Program-made: the position numbers and the translations under genes | Notes under the pieces: model-generated | The model's input: only the letters and a program-made list of their open reading frames with translations | What the model was told of the DNA's origin: nothing | Database searches by the model: none | Part shown: positions 23,001-36,041 of the stretch, in pieces | Layout: each line of letters opens with the position of its first letter | How positions within the stretch are numbered: the stretch's first letter is position 1 | NCBI RefSeq assembly: GCF_026210795.1 | Contig: NC_089441.1 | Coordinates: 3,720,001-3,784,000 of the forward strand | Source: Rhizophagus irregularis | Taxonomy: Eukaryota; Glomeromycota; Glomeromycetes; Glomerales; Glomeraceae | Length of the DNA stretch: 64,000 nucleotides | Direction of reading: 5' to 3'

Positions 23001-25205
23001 TCTAACCTATCTTGGTCTCTTACAGTGAAACGTTTTCCTTTAATATTCAGGAATGGTTTGGACCTCATGTTCGTAAATGGTTAGAAGCCATGGATGCTAA
23101 AACTCCAGATTGGGTTTCTTCTGCCGTCAAAGTTGACAAAGTAAATGTTATCGGTAATTACTAAATATGGTTTGTTATTAGACATGAAATTATAATAATA
23201 ATCAACAAATTTTATTTCAAACAGTTTCAAGCAGTTAGTTCTACAGATACCCATTCTTCTTCTGTAGTAGATCTCTTCACATCTTTTAACCAAACCATTG
23301 ACTTTCTTAAACGATTAAATTGGCCAAACGAGTATCAAGCTGCTCGTTATATGACGAGCTTATCTAGGGTATGTTAACGTATTTCGGGATGATTTTTTAC
23401 TAAATGTAATAACAAATTTGCTTAATTTCTTTTTATATAGACTATCAGTAAAGCTTTAGAGCAATATTGTAATGTCATTGAAGACAAGTTTAAGGAAGAC
23501 ACGTTTCCACCAGAAGAAACAGGACAACAAGTAACAAAACAATCGGCGTGGTATGTAAGAACGAAAACTGCTATAGCAACCGATAAAGTCGCCCCTTTTG
23601 ATATTAAACCTGAGGTAATGGTTTTATCCAATCATTCATTCCCGATTTCATTGTATATTTCCATATAGCATTCAAAATTCATTTATAATTTATTTCTTAA
23701 CAGTCTTGCATTAAAATTAACAATATCGAAGCGGCACATGAACAGCTTGATAATCTGTATACTTCGATGGATGTTGACTATTTGGCTCAAGTTATTCGTG
23801 ATTCAAATCCCATTCAGCCTGTTCCAGAAAAGGTGGAAAAAACTAACAGATATCTCTATACAATTAAAATAGTTCAAGCAGAAAATTTGCCTGCACTTGA
23901 TACCAATGGCTATAGTGATCCATACTGTATACTTGCGGATGAAAAAAACAGTACTTTAGCCCAGACACGTGTAATATATGAAACGTTGAATCCACGTTGG
24001 GATGAAGCATTCGATATTACCATTGAAGAAACGGATAAAATGCGATGGTTAGGCGTTACAGTTTGGGACAGAGACCAAGTTGGTTCTGATGATGTATGCG
24101 GGAAAGCTTATATCAGACTAGATCCCAATTACTTTAATGACTTCTTGGCACATGATGTGTGGCTAGATTTAGATCCACATGGCAGAATTTTATTAAGAAT
24201 AAGTATGGAGGGAGAAAAGGACGATATTCAATTTTATTTTGGAAAAGCGTTCAGAACATTAAAACGTGCACATGACGATATGGCAAGAATAATTGTTGAT
24301 AGAGTAAGTACAATATGAACTTGTTTTTATTTTTATTTATCTATGAATTAATGAATGCTAATCATTTCTTATTCTATAGATGTCTCCATTTTTGAGACAA
24401 TGTTTATCAAGAGAAGTCATTAACAGACTTCTGAAACCCAATTCAAATGGTTTTACCATATTTAAACCATCTGATAAAGGAAAGAAAGTCGAATTATCAG
24501 ATTTAGAAATTGAAGGAGCGATTGACCCTCTCTTCGATTATTTTGATACTAATTTAATGACACTCAATAGCTTTTTACACCCTGCAGTGTTCACAAAGGT
24601 AATGACTAAGGTATGGAAAGAAATAGAATCTATAATTGAGGAACTGTTGGTGCCTCCATTGTCTGATCGGCCTTCAGAGATGAAACCACTTAATGATACT
24701 GAAGTTGACACTGTAATTAAATGGCTTAAGGTAAGAGACGATTACTTTTTTATTATTTGCTTAGATGCTTCATTAATAAGTTACTATTGTTATATAGTTC
24801 CTTCATAATTATCTTCATGCTGACGGGAACGGGTTATCAAAAGATGAAGTACTCGAAAATCAAAAATATCTTCTTATTCTTCAAATAAGATACTACTATG
24901 ATATGGAAACTGAAACCCTTATGCAAGAATATCTTAGTAATCAAATTACAAATACATTAACACCGGTTAAAAAATCAGCAAGCATGAGTAAATCAGTGCT
25001 TAATTCACGTAACTTAGGGACAATTAAAAAGCGAAAAACTCAAAAACGTAACAATACTAATCAAGATAATAGTGAAATTATCTTAAGAATTTTAAGAATG
25101 AGATCCGGCACTAAAAATTTCTTGAAACAACAAATGGAAGAGCGAGCTAAAAGACAAGCTACTGCTTCTTCAGCTTTGGAAGATGCACAAAATGTCGAAA
25201 CATAG
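20041..25205 (+). CDS. Unc13/Munc13-type MUN-domain protein with central C2 domain
   Basis: Twelve exons (20041-20901, 20977-21720, 21792-22142, 22221-22430, 22517-22662, 22751-22942, 23026-23140, 23225-23368, 23441-23614, 23704-24303, 24380-24730, 24798-25205) sum to 4296 nt, 1431 aa. The C2 domain spans residues about 1029-1125, with IVQAENLPALDTNGYSDPYC and NPRWDEAFDI supplying the usual calcium-loop acids. MHD1-like helices precede it and MHD2-like helices follow (SPFLRQCLSREVINRLL, IIEELLVPPLSDRP). This matches fungal Unc13 relatives such as fission yeast Ync13, which act in exocytosis and cell wall integrity. A Gln/Asn/Tyr-rich tandem repeat sits at residues about 440-510. The exon 2 donor was placed at gtatca (21721) because it keeps the frame better than gttcgt six bases earlier. 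Confidence 0.88.
21436..21648 (+). repeat. In-frame QQYNQPYN-type tandem repeat in the Unc13 gene
   Basis: A 12-nt unit encoding Tyr-Asn-Gln plus Gln or Pro, paired into 24-nt units, repeats about 17 times without breaking the frame. It encodes a prion-like Q/N/Y/P tract. Because of its codon periodicity the same DNA is open in other frames on both strands; those are shadows. Confidence 0.9.
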
Positions 25206-25396
25206 GGTTTTCAAATATATGTCAGACTTGATTTTATTTCTAGGGAAAATTTTATAATATTAATATATATATATATATACTTGTATATTTTTCAAATTTA
25301 AACTTTTATATTAATTATATTCTCGTATATCATACTTTATTCTTATAATAATAAAATTTATTTTGACGTCTTATTTATTTATTTATTAAGAAACGA

Positions 25397-26649
25397 CTAC
25401 AAAAAAACTTTATCAATCAATTTATCTTCCAAGCCCGAATTTTTCATTAATTGTAATAAACATTTCCCAGCTTCTTCAACCTCATATACTAAATCATCGA
25501 TTGGTTGAGTAGTCTTTTCGATTGATCGTAAGTGTAAGGAAAGAGATTTTTCAATCTCACAAAGTTGATCATCTTTTTCAGGCTTCATAATCGCAAAAAA
25601 CAATTAAAATAAATATGTACGATAAAACATACTACATCAACTATATCAACTATATCAGTAAACTTACATCATATGATTTATTTTTCGATAGTTTAAATTG
25701 ACTCTTGATTAATTCTTCATCAATTTCAACCGCTTCTCCCAATTCTTCTTTCAATAAAGGATGAAGCTAAATATGAAAAGATTAATGTGCAATTCTGGGC
25801 AAATACAAAGAACCTTTTTTTGCATATTGTTATTTATTACCTTATTCCGTTGAAGCATTTTATTTCGACTATCCACGGCTTTCTTGTCACTACGGAATTT
25901 AGTCAAACTCTTCGTATCTTCATGCAAAAGCCTTCAAATAAAGAAATAGTCAAAAAAGCATATTATAAAAACATGATAAAATTTCTAAATTAGAAACACT
26001 TGCTGTTTCTCATGTTCAAGTTGCATTTCCATTTGGCTGATCTGATCTAATTCTTGAGCAAGTGTCAATTCCAGTGATCGCTATATAATATTGAAAAAAA
26101 ATTAAAGGATTATCGGATTTATATCAATAATTGTGATTAAAAAGTTACTTACATTTTGAGAATGAAGTTTGTCATAATCAAAATTGACAGTTTTTGAAGT
26201 TTTCGGAACTTGAAGTGTTTCCAATTTTTCGTCAATTCTTGAGGATACACATAAATAACGTAAATAAATAATTGTATATAGATATAAAAGTACAAAATTA
26301 ATAATAACAAATGATTTACTTTGTTATAAGTTTGTCTAACAAATCTCGCAAATTAGCCTTCCTCTTAGTACCGCGAGTGTTATTCAGCACGGTACTACGC
26401 GTTTTCCGTAGATTAATAATTAATAATTGATAAATATATTATTGTGAATATAATTTTGCTTCAAATTCAAACCTACGGAATAGAGTTCAATACCAAATCA
26501 TGAATATGTTGTCTCGACTTTGTACTTAAGGTCTTCCAGCGTTTATCAACCGTGTTTTGAGATACAAAACGATATTGATAAAATTCTTCACTTGATTCTT
26601 CGTTATCACTCTCTTCTTGTTCATGAATGTTGATTGAATTATTTACCAT
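25397..26649 (-). CDS. Coiled-coil protein, CENP-Q-like kinetochore subunit
   Basis: Seven exons (26477-26649, 26320-26394, 26153-26237, 26004-26080, 25841-25931, 25668-25766, 25397-25582) sum to 786 nt, 261 aa. The start MVNNSINIHEQEES is the ATG at 26647-26649. An acidic N-terminus precedes RWKTLSTKSRQHIHDLVL, a Trp-Lys-x-Leu block typical of CENP-Q/Fta7. A basic patch GTKRKANLRDLLDKL follows, then a coiled coil (RSLELTLAQELDQISQMEMQ), then NKLHPLLKEEL, resembling the His-Pro-Leu-Leu block seen in fungal CENP-Q. CENP-Q belongs to the constitutive centromere network. The protein is short and coiled, so homology is tentative. The intron 25932-26003 must use a GC donor (gcaagt) to keep frame. 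It is convergent with the Unc13 gene, 191 bp between stops. Confidence 0.6.
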
Positions 26650-27072
26650 TATGAAATTAGGCTTTTTTTCTTTTTTTAAGAAAAAAAAAAAGACGCGTAA
26701 ATATAGAGTTACTTCCGTGCCATGCATATAAATTGTCATCTATGCCATATGTGTCACATCTCCACGTTTTTCCCGTTTTCGATTCGCGTTTTCAAAATTA
26801 TTCCGATTTTTTTTAGGTTATGCTCAGCATGACATGACGGAAATGTAATCATATTTTTTATAGATATGTATGTTTTAAAAAGGCAATTACACAAGCCTTA
26901 CAACTCTTACTGAATTCAATTATGCTTTTATGAAAATTACTACTGTAAAAAGGATTTTGTTGCCCAATAGGATTTGAAAATCATGACATCTGTTCAGAAA
27001 TTATAAATATATCGAGTATCGACTTTTCTATATTCATATCTTAACAATCTTTCTTTAATATTTATTTTCTCC
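26650..27072. promoter_or_regulatory. Divergent intergenic promoter region
   Basis: The 423 bp between the CENP-Q-like and guanylyltransferase start codons contain no gene. Poly(A)/poly(T) tracts occur at 26666-26693 and 26807-26813, and a tatcgagtatcgac-type segment at 27008-27021. No specific binding site can be named. Confidence 0.4.
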
Positions 27073-29235
27073 ATGTCTAATCCACCTCCCGAAGTCCCAG
27101 GACAAGTTGTAGATTCTAAATATCTTAAAGAGCTAAGGTCAAGAGTTAAAGAATTAGTCGGCGTATCAAAGTTGGTGTAGTTTTTTTTTATTCAAGCGAT
27201 TATGTGCGAAAATAAGCCAGCCAGAATTTTTTTTTTGCTATCTCACGTCACATAATCGTTCTTTAGTATAAAATTTTCGCATATATTTGATGTTCCTTAA
27301 AAATTTAGACCATATTATTCTAACTACACAACTGTATCTTTCTTTTTTTCTACATAGCTTCCCTGGTATGTAATGCTCATACTGCGCATGTTTTCGAAAT
27401 TATCACATTAAAATTTGTTCTTCTAACAGGAGCACAACCAATTAGTTTCAATTCCGCGCATTTACAAGAATTGCAAAATGAAAAGTTCGTAATATTTAGT
27501 GTTATAAGTCGTTTGTTTCTTAGTAACTAAAAAAAATCAAATCTTTTCTCTAGTTATTTTGTTTGTGAAAAGACAGATGGAACACGTATATTAATTTATA
27601 TTACATGTGATAATTCTGGCCAACAAGTATTTTTGGTCAGTATTTTTGTTAAAAAAAATATCAAGTTTAGCCTGTCACATTAAAGTAAAATAGAAATGCC
27701 AGAATTCACTTACTAAGTAAAAGAATACAGATCGATCGCAAGAATTATTATCGATTTGTACCAAGTTTATTTTTTCCTATTCCTGATGATCCAACATTTT
27801 CTCAATTTCATCATGAAACATTGATTGATGGTGAATTAGTAAATGATACTGAAAGTGACGGAGAGGTAATTAAAATTATTACAATTATAATATATAAATA
27901 TATAATAAATTATACAATTTTTTCAATTTTTTGCAATATTTTTACTTATTTTACTTATTTCTTACTTATTTAGATTACTTTAAAACTCTTAACTTTTGAT
28001 TTGTTAGTAATAGATAGAAAAAATTTAATGAATAGACCCCTTACTAGTAGATTGGGTGTAAGTCAGTTATTAAAGGATGTTTTATTATATAATTACAATT
28101 TTTCAAATTTTAATTGATATATTTTTTGTTTTAAAAAGTATCTTAAAGAAAATATTATAAAACCTTATAAAAATATGTTATTAAAACGACCGGAACTTGT
28201 TCAAACGCAACCATTTATGTAAGTTTATAATCTTTATTATTATTACTAAATTATTTATTTAATACGTATAACGATGACATCTAATTATTTTTTATATTTA
28301 AATATATATATATATATGTATGTATGTGTATGTGTGTATATGTATATATATATAATTATATAAAAAAAAAGTATAGACCTAAAACAAATGGAATTTTCTT
28401 ATGGATTAGATAAAGTTCTTGATTCCATACCAAATTTAAGGCATAGTAGTGATGGTTTAATTTTTACATCATCAATAGCAGGTTATAAAACAGGAACTTT
28501 TGAAAAAATGTTAAAATGGAAACCACCTAATGAAAATTCTATTGATTTTTTATTACGTTATGATTTTCAAGATGATGAGGATAAACCAAGATTTTGTCTT
28601 CATAAATGGATAGCAAATAATGAACATGCTTATTATGATGAAATGCATGTTACAGATGATGAATGGAATGAGACGTAAGTAATTTAAATTTTATATATCA
28701 TTCTTACTATTTTTTTTTCATTGTGTTAAAATTTTATTTACCGTTATTAGTTGGAAACATGATTATAAAAATCATGAAGGAAAAATTGTTGAAGTAGTAT
28801 ATGATCCTACAATGAATCCACATGCACCTTGGAGATTTTTAAGATTTCGTCATGATAAAATACGTGGTAATCATCAAAGTGTAGTTGAAAAGATACGGCA
28901 GAGTATAATGGATGGAATTACTGAAGAACAGGCACGTACTTTTTTTTCGTTTTAAACATTACAAAAAAAGAAAAATATTTAATATTATTCTTTTAATTTA
29001 TCAGTTACGCTCACAAATAGCATCAATTCGGGAAGCATGGAAAAGAAGAGATGAGGAGGCGAATAAACCTAAACAACTTAAAAGACCAAAACCTGAAGAC
29101 AAATCTGAAAATGAAAGTAGAGAAAGGTTAGAAAATGGCAATAAATCTAATAAATCTAAAAGATTAAAATATGATCGTGAGGATAATAATGAAAACGATA
29201 AAAAGTCTCACCGTATTAATGAGGACACTGGGTGA
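27073..29235 (+). CDS. CEG1: mRNA capping enzyme, guanylyltransferase subunit
   Basis: Ten exons (27073-27170, 27358-27365, 27430-27484, 27554-27635, 27731-27865, 27974-28057, 28139-28218, 28372-28674, 28751-28931, 29005-29235) sum to 1257 nt, 418 aa. The nucleotidyl-transfer motif CEKTDGTR puts the covalent Lys at residue 60. Other superfamily motifs are FLIDRKNYYRF, TLIDGELV, LLTFDLLV, SSDGLIFT and MLKWKPP; the OB-fold part has WRFLRFRHDK. The enzyme transfers GMP to diphosphate-ended nascent RNA in the nucleus. The length suits the fungal-type single-domain enzyme without a triphosphatase. Two splicing oddities: an 8-nt exon (27358-27365) restores the conserved NFPGAQPISF segment, and intron 28932-29004 needs a GC donor (gcacgt). 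The tail after 28931 is Lys/Glu-rich and unconserved. Confidence 0.95.
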
Positions 29236-29643
29236 GAGTGATGAAAAAGTTGACGTTAAACTTTTGCTATAAATTTATAAATTCTACTTTCTACTTTCTA
29301 CTTAATTGTATTCCAAATCTGCAAACTTGCCAAACTGTTTTACCGTTTATTTATATAATATTATAGAGGACATTTTTTTTTTTAATAATAATCATAACTG
29401 TCAAGGAAGGTATGTGTGTGAACATTAATAAAATTCGCACTATACCAGAAAGATAGTAAAAATTATAGGCGTATAAATTATAAAATATATCAAACATTTT
29501 CAACTTTCAATCAGATATAGAAGACAGCAATTTAAAAGATTTATTGTATTAATCAAAATCATAAAATAAAGTTCCATATTTCAGCTGGTATTATTCGATT
29601 AAAATTAAATAATATAAATTTATCATAATAAAATCTATTATTT
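29236..29643. other. Shared 3' region of convergent genes
   Basis: The 408 bp between the guanylyltransferase and XRCC4-A stops hold no gene. AATAAA-type words occur on both strands. Confidence 0.5.
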
Positions 29644-31461
29644 TTACATTTGATCTATTTGATCTAATAAATCTTCTGCTTCTTTAACTTCTTCGATCTC
29701 GGGGCTACTAAATTGAAGCGAAATATGAATTTATATTAAAAGGAGGAAAAAAAAAAGAGACAATCAATAATTTATTAATAACTTACGGTTCTGGCTCCTC
29801 AATGGGGACCAAAATATTTTCTAATGAATTACTTGATCTTGTAACAGGTTTACGACCCATCCTATCAATTAGAATCGAATTTATAAATAAAAATAAAGTT
29901 TAATAACATACTCGAAACGACAGCAATCTTTTATTACCTTCTAGATTTAATCACTTGACCACGAAAAGTTTTAGTTAAAACAGATTCGGGACGTTTTTGT
30001 GGTTGTATTTCTTGTAATTCTTCTTGATCTTCTTCATTTGTTGATTCACTTGCAATTGTACTCTTTGACTCGAAAGCATCATCTACTTTAGTTTTCTTTG
30101 AAGGAGAAAAGGCGTCAGTAGGAAGAGGCCGTGAAGATTTACCACGAGTATTAGCATGTTTGCTGGATTCACTTTCATTCGATAACTCTTCTTCAAACTC
30201 ATTTTCATCTAAATGTTCATCATGCGAAGCTTGTAATTCTGATGACATAATGGCACCTGTTAAAAAGTAATAAAATTAAAATTTACAAGAAATCCTATTT
30301 TATAGGAGAAGTGTTAACCTTATATTCAAAAGGTTTGAACGTCTTTAACCCTTATAATAAATAATTAATTACTTAATAAATTTAAATAACCCCACATACC
30401 ATTCGCATTCAATACTTTCATCAATTTTTTCACTTTCTTTTTCTTGGTATTCATAACTTTTTTAAACTATACGAAAAAAATATATTCATTACATTATATT
30501 AATTAAACATATTGATGAGTTCACACATATTACACATATTGTAATTACCTTTTCTATTAATAATGTTTGATTATGTATCTTTTCGTCAGTTATTGATTCA
30601 ATTTTTTCTTGCATTTGTCCTTTAATTTCCTCCAAATCATTAACACGTAATTCATACGTGATTTTACTTTTCTATTATTAAAATGATTAATCAATATTAA
30701 ATAATTTGATTTTGATTTGAATTAATCTGCTTACTAAAAGCTGATTTCTTTCTTCAATAAAAAAATCCATCCATTCTTGCCACATCTTTATAGTTTCAAA
30801 TTGCGAGACCGGATTTAATGAAATACTTCCAAGTGTAAATTGTAATTCCTATTTTTTTTTTAGTTAATAATAATAATAAATAATAATAGTAATTCAAATT
30901 CAACTAACCATTGTAGATTTTGATTTTCCAGTTTGTTGCATCGACCAATTCCATGTTATCTAGTTGATTAAGAAATGAAAATTACTTAATATATTTTAAA
31001 AACAGAATGGATAAAAAAATTGTAAATTTAGTACCTTGGCATGTTGTTCATTAACAATAATATTACAAGATAATTTTTGATTTCCATATTTATCGTTTCC
31101 TGATAAAGCCGCTTGAGTAGCTTCACAAAAATCTTTAGGATTTCTTATATTATCCGGTTTCGTATTTTTTAAATCCAATAATGTAACTATATACATATAT
31201 AAATAAACGGGTCATTAACGGGTCAATTAACGAAATATGATAATCATTTAATACGATAATCATTTAATACAAACCATTTCGCGCCCAAAAAGATTTACAA
31301 TCAGTTAATGATAAATCACAAATAATTTTTTCGTCTCGACCTAATAGATCTTTGAAAGGGTTAACTTTCCAATTAGATCTAACATAAAATATTTTGTCTA
31401 TTTCATTTTCTTTTGTAGATAATTTAAAACAAGTGATGGAATTATATTGATTTGTCGTCAT
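29644..31461 (-). CDS. XRCC4: XRCC4 homologue, copy A (NHEJ scaffold)
   Basis: Nine exons (31275-31461, 31035-31186, 30909-30959, 30735-30848, 30549-30671, 30400-30466, 29938-30256, 29787-29861, 29644-29707) sum to 1152 nt, 383 aa. The head domain has IFYVRSNWKV, SFWARNG, AALSG and ELQFTLGSISLNPV, in the order of human XRCC4. A long helix follows, with KFKKVMNTKKKKVKKLMKVL corresponding to the human coiled-coil end FILVLNEKKTKIRSL, the ligase IV-binding neighbourhood. The tail is acidic, disordered, and ends EDLLDQIDQM, reminiscent of the acidic human terminus. XRCC4 stabilises DNA ligase IV and bridges ends with XLF in non-homologous end joining. The motif ESVLTKTFRGQVIKSRR at residues 322-338 is shared with copy B. 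Two copies in one window is unusual. Confidence 0.8.
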
Positions 31462-32492
31462 TTTTCTTATAAATAAAAGAAAATTTTATTATTAAGTTAA
31501 AGTAACGTGAAAACTTTAAAAAAGGTTGAAAGAGAAGTCTAAATAATAAAATAGAGGTTTGAAAGTAAACATGAAGTAACATCAATCTGGAATTTATTGA
31601 AATAAACAAAGATCCAACCAATCAGATTCTAATAAATCATATGATTTAATCCGAAAATCTGAAATATAAATTTTGTCAACTTTACGAAAATTAGTAACTA
31701 GTTTACGGGATTTTTAACCACAGCACTCTTAATTGTATAGTTATTCACTAGTAATAGTTGTTTACTTCTTTTATGTACTCGTCATTGGTTACTCCTCTCT
31801 GAAATAAAATAAATAAATAAATTACGAAAATTAGTAAAGTAGGCAAATTTGATTTTCAGTTATATTTTTTTTATATTTTTTATATTTTTTTTAAGTATAA
31901 ATAATATAAAATTAAGTATATATTTTAAAAAAAATTTAGGTGACCCTTAAGGGAAAAACTGAGTAAAGAAGGTAATAAACATCAAGCCTCATCTACTAAA
32001 ATCCCTCAAACATCAACTGATAATGCTTCCTAAAAGTACCATCCTACTTCAACTTTGTACTTTGCAAAAAGACCTTTGCAAAGAAACTAACAGGGAAACT
32101 TCATACAAATGCAGAGTATTTTTAAACATATTTTTATTATAAATATTTTCTTTTATAGAGATACAGTATATATTTCAAAGATACAGTATATATTTCAATT
32201 AATAAAACAATCAGAGATTCAGAAAAATAATCACTTACTTCAGAAAGAGCTAGAATTGAAGCTAATATTATATAAAGAACCGACATAATTTTAAAAATGA
32301 AAATTATAAATTATAAAACTTTGATGAAAATTATCTGAATCTAAAAATTTTCAAATTTTGAAAACGAAAAAAGAATTTTGAAAATGAATTAATTAAAGTT
32401 GTAATAGTATGTATATTTCACATCCGAGCATTCGAGATTTATGAAAAAAATGTATTAACAAATCACATTTGGAATGAAAAAAATGTGTAGAA

Positions 32493-32696
32493 ATGGCAGA
32501 AGAAGATAAAGAGAAAACAGCATTTATCTGTTCACAAGGATTGTATGAATATAATGTTATACCATTTGGATTAAAGAATGCACCAGGAACATTCCAAAGG
32601 TTGATGGATGAAATATTAAAAGAATATATTGGAGAATTTGTTACAGTATATTTAGATGATATAATGATATTAATAAATGCTAATTTTATATGTTAA
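32493..32696 (+). pseudogene. Ty3/gypsy-type reverse transcriptase fragment
   Basis: About 60 codons carry FICSQGLYEYNVIPFGLKNA, then PGTFQRLMDEIL and VTVYLDDIMI. These match RT motifs (PFGL-NAP-FQ and the catalytic YxDD box, here YLDD) of Ty3/gypsy polyproteins. Nothing upstream or downstream continues the polyprotein, and no LTRs, protease, RNase H or integrase are seen. It is an isolated scrap. Confidence 0.85.
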
Positions 32697-32730
32697 GAAC
32701 TCAAAATTTTTAGATTATACAACCTACAAA

Positions 32731-32826
32731 TATTAAAAATTATACGAATTATACGCGAAAAAGAATAATAGAAGAAAAAATATTAAATTATACGAATTAT
32801 ACGCGAAAAAGAATAATAGAAGAAAA
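32731..32826. repeat. Two-copy tandem repeat, 48 bp
   Basis: The unit containing attatacgaattatacgcg followed by aaaaagaataatagaagaaa occurs twice head to tail, almost without change. Confidence 0.85.
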
Positions 32827-35648
32827 ATGAATACTTTTTAACACAATCAAATTATAGAATCGTTAATTTATACGTTACGTAACATTTTGTATTTTTACAC
32901 GAATTACTGTATCATATACAGGTTTTTAAAAAATACATGCAAAATGTTATTTAAATTTTGTCCATTTCAGTATTATTTTAATAATATATTTTAAGAATAA
33001 ATGGTTCGAATTACCTTATGCTATTGTGGCCCGCATTATAAATTTTAACGTTAACTCCTCCCTAAAGAATTCTCGCCCATATATAATCCGTACATATCAA
33101 ATATGAAACATAAAAAAACAAAGAAAAAAGATGAAAATTACAATTATTTCTCCGTAAAATAATGATCAATGAATAAATAAACCCCTGAAACGAATGCTGT
33201 CAAAAGTTAGGGATGGTCGAGATCCTAGGTGAATCGATTTCATGTGATACTTCTTTTTAATGATGATTACTTCTTTTTTAAACCCGATCTTAATGGTTTG
33301 TGACATTTTCTGGGGAAATTGTAAGGAATAATATATATATTTCATCATCATCGATCAGCCGTTCAGACTCTTTAACTCTTTTTTATTTATCAGATTCTGC
33401 ATGACAAACAGACATTTGTCCATAATGACACTCTTAGATTATACGAAATCCGATATTATAGTATATATGGAATGTCAATTGGGGTGCCAATTGTCATGTG
33501 TACAACTTCCAAATATTAAAAAATGATTAGCGATTTGTAATGTTAAGGGCAACCATAAAAAATAATCAAATCAATTAAATTTCTTCTCACTTATTAAACC
33601 GGTTTAATAAAGTTTCTCCTCCTAATGTACACGTGATTTTATATGTTTTCCCTTTTCCCACATGAAAATTGATAATGATTCGTTGGGGATTTTTTTACTA
33701 AATAAAAAAAAATACCGTTTAAGTTGAAAATCATCATAGGAACCTTTTTAAGGAGAAGAATTACTTGTTATTTAGGAAGATTTTTCCTTTTTTTTCTTTT
33801 GTACATTTTTTTCTTAATGGGTTTCCATTAAGAAATTTCTAAAACATTTAAAACTTTTGAAAAAAAAAAGGGACATTGATAATCTTTATTAAATCTTTAA
33901 AAATCGTTTTTTAATGATGATATTCTTTAAATTAAAAGACATCAGGTGTCGTTACACGTTACTTTGACACCAAAAAACGAAATCATTCTTATTTTGTAAT
34001 TTTTTTGGGGAAAAAAAAAACTGAATTACCTAACAGACAACTGAATTACCTAATCGACGCGAAACAATATTAAAAAAAAAAAATTGATGTTTTATAATTT
34101 TGGAAACCAATATAAACACGGATTAAAAAATAACTAATACAAACACGGAAAAAAAACCAATACAAACATGGTAAAAAAAATCATAATACAAACATAAAAC
34201 TAATACAAACAAGGTTTTTGACATATGAAAAAAAAGAAAAAGAGTTTTTTTTTAATATGAAAAGGAATTAAAAATTATTTTTGATCTAAGATAAAAAGAT
34301 AATGAAAATAATGAAAAAAATTTGGGGAAGAAACATAAATAGTAAAACAATTAGTGTAAACATATGTAAAGATGTTACATTTTTAATATAAATAATTTTT
34401 TCATGTATTAAAAAGGATTGATGAAAAAAAAAAAATTGGTAACAAGAATCAAGAGGTTCATTCTGAAGGAACATTAACACGTGAATATTACATGCTGTTT
34501 ACGATTACCCTTTTACTCATCTAAATTTGGTTAATTATTGCATTACTTTTACCGAACTTTTTATGCATTTAGTCAATCTACGAAGATATTCACATTGATT
34601 CTCTCCGTTTTATTAATTAAAAAGAGAATATTAATTATAATATTGGACATAATCTTCAAATAAAAAGAAATCTAATTTTGGAAGTTTTTTAAACTTGAAG
34701 AAAATAATAATTATAAATAATTAAAATATTGTTTTTTTCCGCGACGTGTCATAAGAATATGTATCAACGTAACACAATCGAAACGAAATTTGAGGTGATA
34801 TATGATGATATCATAATATTATAAAATTATATTATTATAATTATTATAATTATTATTATTATCCCAAAAAAAATGATCATCATACCGCAGTCAAATCCCA
34901 TTGATATATGGACTAATATAGAATGATTTTTTAATGATTTTACTTTTTTATCTACAATATATTAAAAATGTATATAATACTCCATACTTTAGTATTTACT
35001 TTTTGTATGTTCGAAACGGTGAAAATCAAATGAAATTAGTTAATCATGATCATCATCACAAGAAAAATTCAGTACAAGGGCTCTCTTCTTCACTTTCCTC
35101 GGTTTAAAAAAAAAGTCGGTGAATTCCGTCTTATTAATTATTACGTTTGTGTTATATAAATCACCTCATCTCATTGTATTCTTATTGTAAAAATTGAGTT
35201 AAATTTCATGTGTAAATTTGTAAAATTTTATTTTGTTTGTCAAAATTAAACTTATAAGAAAAAAAAAAATTTTTTTTTTTTTCATTATCATACATCAAAT
35301 CCGAATTTCTCCTTGCTTCGCCAAATAAGATAAAAATTTTTTTTTTTTCGATTTTTTTTTTTATTTATTTATTTTATTTTGAATATAATTTACTTACTTG
35401 TCCAATTTTAGTAGGTTATCATCAATTTTAATATGGTAAGACTATTTTATTTTTCCACGCGCATATTTTGAACCGCCAAATTTTTTTTATTGTAACTATG
35501 TAACTATTTATTTTTATTGTAAATTATTATATTTATATATATAAAAATAATATATATATATATATATACAAACATACATATATATATATACATTATATAC
35601 ATTTATATATATATAAAGTAAAAAAAAAATAAATGTCATTTTTACAAA

Positions 35649-35681
<33 letters not shown>

Positions 35682-36041
35682 TTTTGTATATGTGATACTT
35701 ACATTTTTATTTCAATCATACCAAATATACATATACCAAATATACATACCAAAATAAAACAATAAATAGGTAGCGGTTTTTACTACAATTCCCGTACTCT
35801 CAAAAAAAAAACGAAAAAGAGAAATATTTTTCCCGGCAATATTTTATATCCTGCGTAATTTAAAAATACATCTTGAAAAAAAAAAAAAAAAATTATTTAT
35901 TTTATATATAAATTCCTTAAAATTCCTTAGTTTAGATTTCTTCTTTTTTTGCAAACAATAGCGTAGCACCATTCAATTTCAAACTATATATATATATATA
36001 AAAAAAAAACTTTATTTTTAATATAAATCAATCCATAAACA

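Larger units (their letters stand above)
31462..36041. other. 4.6 kb AT-rich intergenic stretch
   Basis: Contains the reverse transcriptase scrap at 32493-32696 and a two-copy 48-bp repeat, but no other supported gene. From 35200 onward it is dense in homopolymer A and T tracts and TA dinucleotide runs. These probably belong to the promoter and 5' UTR of the MIT-domain gene. Confidence 0.5.

Noticed and set aside
28308-28352. TATG/TGTG microsatellite
   Set aside because: Simple repeat inside an intron of the capping enzyme gene; ordinary for this genome.
33000-33040. GGTTCGAATT tRNA T-arm-like word
   Set aside because: No matching anticodon arm, acceptor stem or D-arm could be folded around it.
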